This document shows positions 52,401-62,900 of a stretch of 64,000 bases of DNA, in pieces. The translations under genes were made by a program, and so were the position numbers. Within the stretch, counting starts at the first letter, position 1. Every line of letters begins with the position of its first letter. Below the pieces are notes generated by a model that worked only from the letters and a program-made list of their open reading frames with translations, had not been told where the DNA came from and did not search any database. This DNA comes from Certhia americana (Eukaryota > Chordata > Aves > Passeriformes > Certhiidae): assembly GCA_018697195.1 (NCBI GenBank), contig CM031861.1:1786545-1850544 (forward strand), written 5' to 3'.

Positions 52401-54420
52401 CACTTAAAAACCCAGCAGCTCCTAAATACTCCCGTTTCTCTGGACTAGCAGAATGTCAGCTGCCTTGGCTGGAAATAATGAAGGATCTTCCCGAGTTTCC
52501 ACACAAACACCTCAGTCACCCAAAGTTCAGGACAGCCCCACACTTTGCCATTTTTGCAGTCCCCAAATGGGTGCTTTTTTCCTGAATGTCCCAGTGATTG
52601 ACACCTCCCTGAGGGCTCTGCTGAAATTAATCTTTTCGTGCTCTCTTTGCCCTGCTCCTCCAGCAAGGGCTGTGAAGTCAAAGCTAAACCTGAAGCACTC
52701 CCAAGCTTCGAGCTCCCTCTGCAGTATTTTGCAAGGACTCGTCTCGCCTCGAGAAACCTGAGGATTATTTGGTTAGGAACCGGATCATTCACAGCACTTA
52801 AGTTTCTGGGAAACTTCCACTGAAATCTGAGCTGCTCCAATAAATAATTTCCATTCAGTTTTGTCTGTCTGTTTGTTTGTTTGTTTATATTATTTTTATT
52901 TAGGGTCTGTTAGGCTCGCCTAATCCTTTCCTTGCCAAAGCCCCACGAACTGCTTCCAAAGGAGATCACTGGAATAAAGCAAGCTGCTGGGGGGGGGTTT
53001 CATCCGTGAATGCTTCCAAGCCCGGTACGGACAGAATAAAAGACCCTGTTCAATCACTCTGCCTTCTGTTAGGAGTGAGTTTAAAAGCATTTTAAGAGTC
53101 TTAATTAAATATTGATTTATGTCTTTTAGTTTCACATTTGTTAGTAATTTAGACACCTTTGGAATTATATAAATGTGCAGTGTCACTTTCACGCTCCTCA
53201 TACCTCAGTGCTGAATCTGGCCACTAGGTTTGTATGAGCTGATTAAAATCTCAGTCGATTTTAATCAGCTCATACAATTTTAATTGTTTTCAATTGTGTG
53301 TCAGGGTATAGAGAATAAAGGTATAAATTGTACTGATTTGGGCTTCTCTCATGTAGATTTGCCTCTGAATTCGGATGGTTGCCATCAGCAGGCACCATGT
53401 GATTTGGTCCCTGCTGTTTTGTAAAGTCACCTTCCTTGGCAAAATTAAATAGAAATTTTATTTAACTGGATTTTATACTTGTAATATTATTACAAGGGTT
53501 ACTCCTGCTTCATAAATTAATGCACACACAGCAAATATACTTCTCCTATGCTTTTTGTTAAGGTCTTTCCTTGTGTTTAAAGTATATTCATATATAAATG
53601 AAAAAAAACCCAAACAAACAAAAACCTCTTAAATCAGGCAGATCTTGTCCCAGCTCAGATTCACAGTAGCGATTCCTCACTCTTTGCTTTACCATGAGAC
53701 CCTGCAACAAGTTAATTCCCTCCTTTTAGGGAATAAATAAAAATATCTAGTGGGTTTATCTAAAGAGGGCTTTTGCCTGTGGGAGTTTTAGAAACGTTTT
53801 GGGGGTTGCCCTTCCCACTGGAATGTGAAAGTGGAGATGGAGATGAGGAAGACAATAATGTTCAAGTCCATTTATCAGTCAGAAATCTTTTTATGATGAG
53901 AGAACATAGGTCTGTGAGTGTGTTGTAGGAATAATAAATTAAAGTGTGCTGGAAACAACTTAGGGATGGGGTAGCTTGGGGAATCAATATGCCAGTACTC
54001 ACAGAAGGAACAAGGAAATCTCTAAACTTTTGACATGTGCTGAGAAGAAAAGCCAAAAGGCACCTACAAAACAATGGGATGAACTTGATCTTTCCCATTT
54101 CAGAAAAGTTCACAACCTTCCACCGTGTGCAAGAGTCACCTCTAAAATACAGGGACTTAACATTTGCCCGACTTCTTCCCTTCCAAAGGTCAGGAGGTAC
54201 TTTGTGTCACAATTAATCTTGGTGAGGAACAAAGACCAGGCTTCATGCTCTGTGTTTCCAGGGAAAGGCTGGGGGTCTCTGGGGGCAGGGAGGGCCACAC
54301 AGGGAGGGCAGAGCCTGCTTCCCAGGGCAGCTGTCAGGCAGGGAAACCATGGGAATGGCATCTTTTTGGGAGCAGGGCTCTCTCATGGCGTTTCTTGCTC
54401 TTGGCGGAGAAAGCCCTTTA
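46421..54420. other. Intergenic region between ANO1 and FADD
   Basis: I see no gene. Open frames are short and unlike known proteins. Contents noted: A runs near 47325-47347, a C run near 47711-47721, an 18-base direct repeat near 49320-49372, a TTTG/TCTG stretch at 52861-52888 and the hairpin at 53230-53277. Regulatory elements for either gene could lie here but cannot be recognised by eye. Confidence 0.6.
53230..53277. repeat. Perfect 21-bp inverted repeat with 6-base loop
   Basis: Left arm 53230-53250, loop TCAGTC at 53251-53256, right arm 53257-53277. Every arm base pairs. The arm core TGTATGAGCTGATTAAAATC reappears exactly reverse-complemented after the loop. Confidence 0.97.
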
Positions 54421-54805
54421 TAGAATCATAGAATATGATTCAATATAGAATTCTTTATAGATTCTTTATAGAATCATTGAATAATGAAGGTTGGAAAAGG
54501 CCTCAAAGATCATTACGTCCAGCCACTAACCCAACACTGCCAAGTGTGTCTCAGAGCACCATATCTGTATGTCTTTTAAATCTCTCCAGGGATGGTGACT
54601 CCACCGCTTCCTCGTGGCAGCCTGTTCCAATGCCTGTCCACCCTTTCAAGGAAGAAATTTCTCCTAATATCTCCCCCAGACTGCTCCTGGTGTTTTTCCT
54701 CTTTTCCTTGGGAAAACAGACCAACCCCCTCCTGTCCACTGGCTCGTCTCAGTGAGAGCTGTGCAGAGCCAGCAGGGGCCCCCTGAGCCGCCTCATCCCC
54801 AGGTT
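54421..54805 (-). mobile_element. CR1 LINE 3' part, antisense
   Basis: Begins with the CR1 terminal repeat on the opposite strand (TAGAATCATAGAAT and decayed copies), then AAGGTTGGAAAAGGCCTCAAAGATCAT, CAGCCTGTTCCAATGCCTGT and AAATTTCTCCTAATATCTCC (each block is part of the CR1 antisense signature). The inner end near 54805 is approximate. Confidence 0.85.
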
Positions 54806-54949
54806 GAACCTTTCATCCTCGTACTGCTTTTCTTTACACCTTTTGGAAAAAAAAAAAAAAAAAACAACACAGAGATTAATCCTTATAGACATAGGTGTTC
54901 ACAATGATTCAGGATTAAACAGGAAATCTACAGTTCCCCCAACTTCAGG

Positions 54950-55438
54950 CTCAGACTGGTGAGGGCACACCTTGAGTCTGGGCTCCTCAATTTGGGAAGG
55001 ACACGGAGGGGCTGGAGCGTGTCCAGAGAAGGGAACGGAGCTGGGGAAGGGTCTGGAATGCCAGGAGAGGCTGAGGGAGCTGGGAAAGGGGCTCAGCCTG
55101 GAGAAAAGGGGGCTCAGGGGGACCTTGTGACTCTGCACAACTCCCTGACAGGAGGGGACAGCTGGGGGAAACCGGGCTGTGCTCACAGGGAACAGGGACA
55201 GGACAAGAAGACATAGTCTAAGCTACACCAGGAGAGGTTTAGGTTGGATATTAGGAAGAATTCCTTTGCAGAAAGGGTCATCAGACAATGGAATGACCTG
55301 CCCAGACGGCGCAGTCACTGTCCCTTCAAGTGTTTAACAAAAGACTGGATGCCGCTCTCAGCGCCATGCTCTGGTTTATACTGGGGTGCTCGGTCATGGA
55401 TTGGAATCGGTAATCTCCGAGATCTTTCCCAAGCATTG
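54950..55438 (+). mobile_element. CR1 LINE 3' part, sense, with expanded tail
   Basis: Contains CR1 landmarks in order: GGGGCTGGAGCGTGTCCAGA, GGCTCAGCCTGGAGAAAAGG, AGGTTTAGGTTGGATATTAG, GAATGACCTGCCCAG and GGAATCGGTAATCTC before the terminal repeat. Its 5' end faces that of the antisense copy at 54421-54805, so the two 3' ends point outward. The terminal 8-bp repeat is annotated separately. Confidence 0.87.
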
Positions 55439-56286
55439 CTTCTGTGATTCTGTGATCCTGTGATTCTGTGATCCTGTGATTCTGTGATTCTGTGATACTG
55501 TGATCCTGTGATTCTGTGATATTGTGATTCTGTGATATTGTGATACTGTGATTCTGTGATACTGTGATTCTGTGATCCTGTGATCCTGTGATCCTGTGAT
55601 TCTGTGATTCTGTGATACTGTGATCCTGTGATCCTGTGATCCTGTGATTCTGTGATCCTGTGATTCTGTGATCCTGTGATCCTGTGATTCTGTGATCCTG
55701 TGATTCTGTGATACTGTGATCCTGTGATTCTGTGATACTGTGATCCTGTGATTCTGTGATCCTGTGATTCTGTGATACTGTGATCCTGTGATTCTGTGAT
55801 ACTGTGATCCTGTGATTCTGTGATCCTGTGATTCTGTGATACTGTGATCCTGTGATTCTGTGATACTGTGATCCTGTGATACTGTGATCCTGTAATTCTG
55901 TGATTCTGTGATACTGTGATTCTGTGATACTGTGATACCGTGATTCTGTGATACTGTGATTCTGTGATTCTGTGATTCTGTGATTCTGTGATTCTGTGAT
56001 TCCGTGATTCCGTGATTCCGTGATTCTGTGATTCTGTGATTCCGTGATTCTGTGATTCTGTGATCCTGTGATTCTGTGATACTGTGATTCTGTGATTCTG
56101 TGATACTGTGATTCTGTGATTCTGTGATTCCGTGATTCTGTGATACTGTGATTCTGTGATACTGTGATTCTGTGATTCTGTGATTCCGTGATTCTGTGAT
56201 ACTGTGATCCTGTGATTCTGTGATACTGTGATCCTGTGATTCTGTGATACTGTGATTCTGTGATCCTGTGATCCTGTGATTCTGTG
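55439..56286 (+). repeat. Expanded CR1 3' terminal repeat: about 106 copies of an 8-bp unit
   Basis: The unit is TGTGATNC, where N is T, C or A, with scattered variants such as CGTGAT and GATATTG. It continues directly from the CR1 3' end at 55438, and CR1 elements normally end in only a few ATTCTRTG-type units. Runs of the order T-A-C recur, suggesting expansion by multi-unit blocks. All three minus frames stay open across the array because 8 is not a multiple of 3 and the unit gives no stop on that strand. This is not a gene. Confidence 0.93.
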
Positions 56287-56289
56287 ACC

Positions 56290-56625
56290 TGGCCGGGGCT
56301 GAGCCGCTGAGGCACCGGGGCTCTTCCCCTGCAGCAGGACACCGGCCGCTCCGAGCTCGGCTCCCACACTCGCTCCGCATTCAGCAGCACCAAACAAGCC
56401 CGTTCGCCTGGGGAGGGGGTTCGGGGCAGCGGGTCCCCAAGCCCAGCTCAGGCGGCGGCGAGGCAGAACACCCACCCCCTCACGGGCGGCGGCGCGGCCG
56501 CCATCTTGGGGCGGGCGGCGGGCGGGAAACTCGCCGGGTCACGGAAGTTCCGGGCGCTCTCGGTGTCGGTGTCGTCCCTCCGGTGTCTCCCCGTATTCCC
56601 GGGAAGTCGTTCTGCGCCAACAGGC
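56290..56625 (+). promoter_or_regulatory. FADD: GC-rich FADD promoter and 5' UTR
   Basis: Dense CpG sequence begins right after the 8-bp array. Visible sites: YY1-type GCCGCCATCTTG at 56497-56508, GC-box sequence GGGGCGGGCGGCGGGCGGG around 56508-56525, E2F-like GCGGGAAA at 56522-56529, and ETS-type CGGAAGTTCCG at 56542-56552. There is no TATA box. Such sites usually lie near the start of transcription, so I infer a start between about 56490 and 56600. Confidence 0.7.
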
Positions 56626-56980
56626 ATGGATTTCCCCTCCAGAAGGTTGGGACAGGCCGCCGAATCCCTCGGCGCGGGCCCCGGCGCCGTGAATCCTTTC
56701 CTGAGCCTGCTGCACTCCATCTCCTCGGGACTGTCGGACGCGGAGCTCGCCGCCATGAAGTTCCTCTGCCGCGACAAAATTAGAAAGCGAAAGCTTGAGA
56801 CGGTGCAAAGCGGCCGGGAGCTCTTCAGCATCCTAATAGAGCAGCAGGAGATCGGGAGCGACAACCTGGAATTCCTGAGAAAGCTGCTGCAGCACATCGA
56901 GAGGAGCGATTTGCTGTCCCAGGTGGTGCAGTTCGAAGAGCAGGAACCTCATGCTCCTGATGATCAGCCAGATGACAAAC
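56626..56980 (+). CDS. FADD: FADD exon 1, death-effector domain
   Basis: Encodes 118 codons plus the first base of residue 119. The first 21 residues (MDFPSRRLGQAAESLGAGPG and one Ala) precede the point where mammalian FADD starts. An in-frame ATG also exists at 56506, but it lies within the GC-box and YY1 promoter block, so I treat it as upstream of the true start. Confidence 0.93.
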
Positions 56981-57585
56981 GTAGGTGTCTTATTAAATAT
57001 ATATAGTTTTATATCTATAGTTATATCCCCGTATATATCGCTCCCCAGCAACCCCAGTAAATGTGTACACAAACGTCTTTCCGGGGTGGAATTTCCCCCT
57101 CTCTTTTTATCTTCCTTTTCTTTTATTTTTTGGGATTCCAAGTCTATCCGGTGGCTTCTGTAGAACTCTCAGCATGTGCGGTGCAACAAGAGTTCAGCGT
57201 GTTGCTGAAATAAAACCAACAACTTCTAAACGTTCCTTTATGTTTCTTAGTAAAGCCATGGCTGACTTGATCTGCTTCTGCTGTTTCAGATCTCCTGAAG
57301 GAAGCTTTTGATGTCATATGTGCCAATGTTGGGAGAGAGTGGAAGAAGCTGATGCGAGAACTTGGGATGCCAGAGGTGAAGCTGGACAGGATCGAGGCAG
57401 CCTATCGATTCGATTTGTATGAGGAGCTGGTCCAGGCACTTCGGGAGTGGCAGAAGTGGAAGGGGAAGGATGCAAAGGTAGCTGACTTAATTAAAGCCCT
57501 CCGGGGCTGCAACTTGAATCTGGTGGCAGACATGGTTGAAGAGAGGATCTCACAGCTGAACACAAACCAGATGAATTCAATGTGA
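56626..57585 (+). CDS. FADD: FADD, Fas-associated death domain adaptor, two exons, 216 residues
   Basis: FADD links death receptors such as Fas to caspase-8/-10 in the cytosolic death-inducing complex and also takes part in necroptosis control (known role). Exons 56626-56980 and 57290-57585; donor GTAGGT at 56981, acceptor TTTCAG ending 57289; stop TGA at 57583-57585. The death-effector domain spans about residues 22-103: FLSLLHS, MKFLC (Phe46, human Phe25), KRKLETVQSG and the RSDLL form of the RxDLL motif (93-97). The death domain spans about 119-205: FDVICANVGREWKKL, VKLDRIEAAY, LNLVADMVEE. One intron between the two domains matches the family. I chose ATG 56626 (G at -3 and +4). The codon aligned to human Met1 is GTG at 56689. 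The C-terminus stops at LNTNQMNSM, without the mammalian serine-rich tail. Confidence 0.96.
57290..57585 (+). CDS. FADD: FADD exon 2, death domain
   Basis: Completes His119 and encodes the whole death domain in one exon, ending ISQLNTNQMNSM. The acceptor CAG at 57287-57289 follows a CTGCTGTTT tract. Sequence matching the human death domain is continuous with no gaps apparent until the final tail. Confidence 0.96.
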
Positions 57586-59990
57586 AACTATGAATGAAAG
57601 AAGTCACAGTGCCTTCTTCTTCTCTTCTGAGCCAAAATAATTATCACTGGCTGCTTATCATGCCATTTATTTATGTGCCTTAATAAGTTCATTTGTTCTC
57701 AGGTGAAGATTGACATGGAAACAGATTCCTTGCAGGAAACAATTTTTACTTTGATGCTTCTTTCAAGATACTTTAACTTTCACGAAATCTGAGCTCCATC
57801 TTGTAGAAATTCTTATGCTTTTGTTCTGTCACTCACATGAAGAGATTTGCATTGCTGCAGGCACTTTTCAGACGCATCTCCACTGGAAGTACACTCATGG
57901 GACACTTTTGAGGCAACTGGAATTTGAAATTTCATGGGGAGGTTGAATTTATTTTTTTTTTTTTAATGGCCTATTATAAATACAGTGTGAAAGGAAAAAG
58001 GAGTAAACCTTTCAGCTGGGTGCTGGCTTAGTAGCATAAAATAATATCTTAGGTAACTTGTCAAATATATTTGCTCTCCATGAAAGTATATTAAGACAAC
58101 TGTAACTTCAGACTACAGTGCAAGAGGGATTTTAAATATTGTGGTGGGTTTCTTGGAAAAAAATCATGCCTGGGTTTGAAAATGAAATCAAATGTCTGCA
58201 CCAAGTGCCTTCGGCATCCTGAAGGAAGTGTTCTTCTGAAACTATCCAAGGGATTGTGTGTCTCACAGATGTTTACAGCAGCCTCTTGTCAAAGCTGTGA
58301 ATGCTTTGGCGCTCCTAGCTGGGAATCCTTCCATGACCTCTGTCACAGGCTGCTCAGCTGTGCTGGAAGGTGTGAGCCCCTCACAGAGGGAAGAGGATTC
58401 ATGAGCCTGTATCAAATTCAGTTCTCAGCTTTCATCTGGAACAAACTCCAGTCCGTGGCCTTCACACCTCACCTGAGGCTGCAGAAATTGCACAACTGCA
58501 CAGTTCAGGACACACACGCCTGTCGAGGCCTCAGGGGGGAGAATCCCATGGAATCACTACTGCTTGAACAGCTGTAGGATCCTGCGTTTCTGCAAACATC
58601 TCCCAGGTGCCTGGCTAGATACTGGCAGGGGTTTAATTGTTGCTGCACCTGTGGGACTTCCAGCTCTTCCCAAGTTGTTTTTATGTGGTGCCATTGCTGT
58701 GAAGGTCAGGTGTCAGCACATAACCTGTCAGTGCTCTGCAGAAACATTGTGACACTGACACACAGTGTTTTCAAGTTTTCATTGCACATGGTGCCTCTTG
58801 CTCAAACAGTGAGGCTTGAATAATTAATTGTAGTTAGTGGAAACTGCCTGAAGTTCACATGATAGAAAAATCATTTCAGTCAGGGCTTTTTTTTCCTTCA
58901 GTGATTCTTCTCCTTATGCTCAAGGCCAGGCTGGATGGGACTTGGAGCAATGTGCTTGAGTGGAAGGAGTCAGTAGTTGGAGCTGGAGGATCCTGTAGGT
59001 TCCTCCCTGCCCAAACCATTCTAGGATTGTGTGCTGATTCTCAGTATCTTTCCAATTGTGGTGTATTCAGTGTCACTGGTTGTATCCAAGCAAAAGGTAA
59101 TACAGGAGTTGGCACCTGTCTGCCTTTTGGGCAGGCAGAGTTCTCCAAGTTCTTACTCCCTTTACTTGTATCAGTTGTCAATTCCAGGCTCCCAGGAGGA
59201 GATGCTGAGCTTCAGCTGAATGATCAGCTCAGGTATTTTGGACATTTTTGTTTCATAGACACCAGCACTATCCATTCTGCAGTATCTAAAGAAAAGGATT
59301 GCTCCAGCAGTTTTTCCTTCCTGCCTCTGAGCTCTCTCAGGGAGCAGAGCAGAGGAGTGGAAGTGAGCAGGATGAGTTATGTCAGTGCTCAAACAGCTCT
59401 GCAACAGCTTCAAGTCCAATATCTCTGCTGAAGTGCTTTTCTTACCCACTTTTAATAAGTTTTGTGCTTAACCAAGGAGATTTATGTAGAATAGGAAGAG
59501 TATACTGCCTACTGCATACAGCCAGGATATTTTAGGAGTCATTTGGAATAACCTGTTGGTTGTAGCCAAGCATTCATCAGCTACAAGAAATATTCTACTT
59601 CAGGAGATTAAGCCTCTTGTTTCTTTAAGGATTTTGTATATCCTTTTACTGTGTCTGAAAGCAATGGCCTAGACTGCATCAATCTGTGCCAGACATCAGG
59701 AGCAATTAGGACCAATTTTATGAGAGATTAAAATGTTGTTTATGTGAAGGCAAAATCAACTGAAAAAAAGGGAACATTTTTTTTTTTATTGGGAGAGGGA
59801 TAAAGACTGCAATTTTTTAGGAAATATTTTCTGATCCAGTTGACAATCTTTTATATTCAAATTAAACACCTTGAATTCATATACCTGTTTCTAATACTTG
59901 ACTTAAAGTTTTCTATTTTATAACTGTGTACATTTCATTAAAAATAATTCCTTAAAAAAACAAAATAAAGGGAAGGGGGTTTTTGTCTTG
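57586..59990 (+). promoter_or_regulatory. FADD: Probable FADD 3' UTR with poly(A) signal near 59964
   Basis: No AATAAA was noticed close behind the stop. AATAAA at 59964-59969 is followed by a G/T-rich stretch (GGGGGTTTTTGTCTTG), a good cleavage context; ATTAAA near 59861 is an alternative. This would give a 3' UTR of about 2.4 kb that includes the CR1 fragment at 58924. An earlier non-canonical site is possible. Confidence 0.45.
58924..59035 (+). mobile_element. CR1 LINE 3' fragment
   Basis: GGCCAGGCTGGATGGGACTT, then GGAGCTGGAGGATC and CAAACCATTCTAGGATTG are the CR1 3' UTR and end. It is a sense copy inside the probable FADD 3' UTR. Confidence 0.82.
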
Positions 59991-62900
59991 TTTGATGGGA
60001 TTGCTGTCTGCAGTGAGATCTCTGACTGGGAGAAAGTGTGGATGTTAAGGACACTGAAAGTAAGGAGTGGTGCTGAACAGGCATTGTGTTACCAGTGCCC
60101 TTCTTGGGACATTAAAGACAAGAAGCAAGTGTTTTGTCCTTGAGTTTCTCAGAAGTGCTAAACAGCTTGCAGTTTGCCAGCAGCAACAGCAGCATTTGAA
60201 TGCTGTCACTCAGGGAGATGTAAGGAAAAACAGATTCCCTGCCAGCCCTCAGGAGCCTAAACTCGAGTCCCAGTGTGCTTGGGAGACAGGCTGCCTGTGG
60301 GCTGGCTTCCTTCTCTTTTCCTCTGCTAGCCATGCTGTGCTAAGAATGTTATATTTGTTTATAATTAATTAAAAGCTCGGCTTCTGGTTTAGTCTAAGCT
60401 TGGTCAGGCTTTTAGAGGACATTTTTATTTCATAGAATTGACAGAGGCTTGGGTGCTCTGTGGAGTGTCAGCCTGCACTTAAAGCTGTGAATGAGTAAGA
60501 CAAATAACTTAATTGCCCATTTTATCAAATCCTCTAGGATGCTCTGCAAGAGTATCTGCCTGTGAGGAATTACTCAAACCTTTTTCCTTCTGGTCTCCTG
60601 AGAGTAATCTTTCCTCACAGCCTTGAGAAAACAGCACATCAAAACATGTGGAGAGTTAAAAGTGTCATCTCAGGAGAATTCTCATCTTGGAGGATTGTTT
60701 TTCCATGTCACTCCTCAGTCCCTTTCAGCACTTGCTTGCCATTGCCTATGATTTTTTATCAATTATAATCACATATTGAGGTGGTTTTCTTTTTTAAAAT
60801 TGCATTATTTTCATTATTGAGTTAAAAGAACCATTCTAGACCGTTAATTAAAAATCCTCTTGCACAAATTGGTTGTTGTGAACATTTCAAATACAATGCT
60901 TTGGTTTCCTTTTCTCCATTCTCCACACTCAGGCGGCTGCATTTCCTCCAGCCTTTGTTTCATTCCTAAAATAATTGTCTCCCTTCTGAAATCTAATTGC
61001 TTCATTTAATTGTTTAATGCAGAAAGCTTAATAACACAGACTGTGTCTCCAAGCTCTCTCTGGTGCTCAACACGTTCTCAATTCAGGCTTTTTGGCTGAG
61101 TATTTTTCAATTTAAATTTATTTCTAATCACTGCCTTGTGCCCTTCTTCTTCTGCATGAATCCCGTATATCCTTAAAATGTCTTCTAGCACAAATATTTT
61201 TTTAGGCTGTCTTCCCTCTTTGATTTATTGCTTTCCTCTGCCAGTATTTTGGTGCTCTGGTGGAATTGAGAGAAATTAACTCACTGTTTCAGCCATACAA
61301 ATAGGAGTCGTGGCGGTGAGCTGAGGGGTAGGGGAAGGAGTCATGAGTAGAGGTTCAGAAACTTTTGGAGAATTTGCGTTTCAGTAAAAACTGTCCCAGC
61401 TGAGGATTGCTTCATGGGAGCAGGGTGTGTTGCAACATGCACTAAACTGTAGATTCAGGGGGAGAAGGAAGCAGGGCTTTTCTCAGCTGCTGGGAAAGGC
61501 AGAGTCATGCAGGTCTCTGCGTGGGAATCTGCGTGGAACCAACTCTTAATCATTAAACAGTCCTGTCCACAGAACCATTGCTGCTCCTGCCTCATTCCTG
61601 AGAGCATTACACATGCCTCTCTTAAAGCAGGCTGAAGTGAAAACAACAGGCTTGTTCTTGTGAAGAAGCATGATGTAATAGACACGGTTAAACCCCTAAA
61701 GCTGGCCATCCCTGTTGAGTTTGGGTTCGGTGATCTCCCTCAGTGGGTTGGTTTGGGAAGCTGAGAGCCTTTTCCGAGTGCTCCGTGTGTACAGCTCCTG
61801 CGTGGATGGCAGCTGAGCTCTCTCTCTCCTTCCTTTTGGTTTCTTGTGCTGGCCTGGGGCAGATGACAGAACGCCGGGCAGCTCTCACAGTCAGTCACCA
61901 GCTCTTGCAGCAAAGGGAAGGGGTTTGTGTGTGTTCTCTGCTCCGTCAAAAAGAACAGCTCCAAGGGAGGTCTTGAGGCATCTCCAGGACAATGTAATAA
62001 AAAAGTGCCTTTGCTAAGGAGAGCAGCTTAACGTCGACTTTGTATCTCTGCCTAATGCTTCAAAAAGCTGTCAGACTGGTATTTTTTATTTACTATGTAT
62101 TGTTCAAGCCTTCAGAGCAGGCACTGGTGCCATGTGAAGTTACACAGACATAAAACTGGACCATTGTCATGGGAGATGTAAAAAACACCCACCTGGTTCT
62201 TTCTTGGGAGGTGTTTTATTTGCAGGTGAGCCTGGCTCTGGAGAACTACAGAAAGCAATCATCTTGCTATTAAAAATCCTCATGATTTTTAAAATGCTTT
62301 CTTCGCCATTTCTTAATTCTACTAATCCTATTGATTGCAGCATGAGTACTAACTTAAAAAAATGATTTGTGGAATTTAATCAGAGCAATTCTTATTGTGG
62401 TCTAATTTCTAAAAGGGTTGTAGCAGCTATTCTGCAAGCATACACACTACCTGTGGCAAAAGGGTTTGGCACAAAGTTTTAATGTCTATACAAAAGTTGG
62501 TGATTTTTGTATGCAATCCTGGTACTAGATTTTATAGACAGTGAGCATATAAAGCGTGAGAAAGGTTTGACATAAAAATGAAATTATAAAACCGTCCTTG
62601 CCATTAATGTCTGTATGTGAACAACTGAGCTAAATCTAATCTTTGTTTCCCTCCCAGTCATCTCCTGAGAGGTGCTTTCTGTCACTCCCAGGCACAATGC
62701 CAAATTTTGAACAGAAATTGCCGAGAAAATGCGAATTAAAAGGGTGCAGCGCTGGCAGGTCTGTGCCTCACATCCCACATTGTTTAATTTATGTTCTGCT
62801 CAGCGTAAGCAGAATTTATTCACAGCTCCTTGGCTGTGAAGTCCGTAACGTGGGAAAGCCGGGATAGCCTGAATTCCCCCCAAAGCTGGGGTTGCCATGG

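Noticed and set aside
53230..53277. Hairpin as a microRNA gene
   Set aside because: The stem is only 21 bp with a 6-base loop and no lower stem extension, shorter than usual pre-miRNAs; no transcription evidence is available.
55315..56475. Long minus-strand open frames (up to 386 codons) with an octapeptide repeat, open in all three minus frames
   Set aside because: They are a by-product of the 8-bp tandem repeat: three frames of an 8-base unit give the same 8-residue peptide with no stop. The array is the expanded tail of a CR1 element, so it is not a gene.
56506..56625. In-frame ATG at 56506 giving a longer FADD
   Set aside because: It falls inside the GC-box/YY1 core promoter region and encodes low-complexity GC-driven residues; the ATG at 56626 has good context and is closer to the conserved domain.
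58176..59431. Open frames of 133 and 190 codons downstream of FADD
   Set aside because: They have no recognisable domains; the longer one runs through a CR1 fragment, and both lie in the likely FADD 3' UTR.
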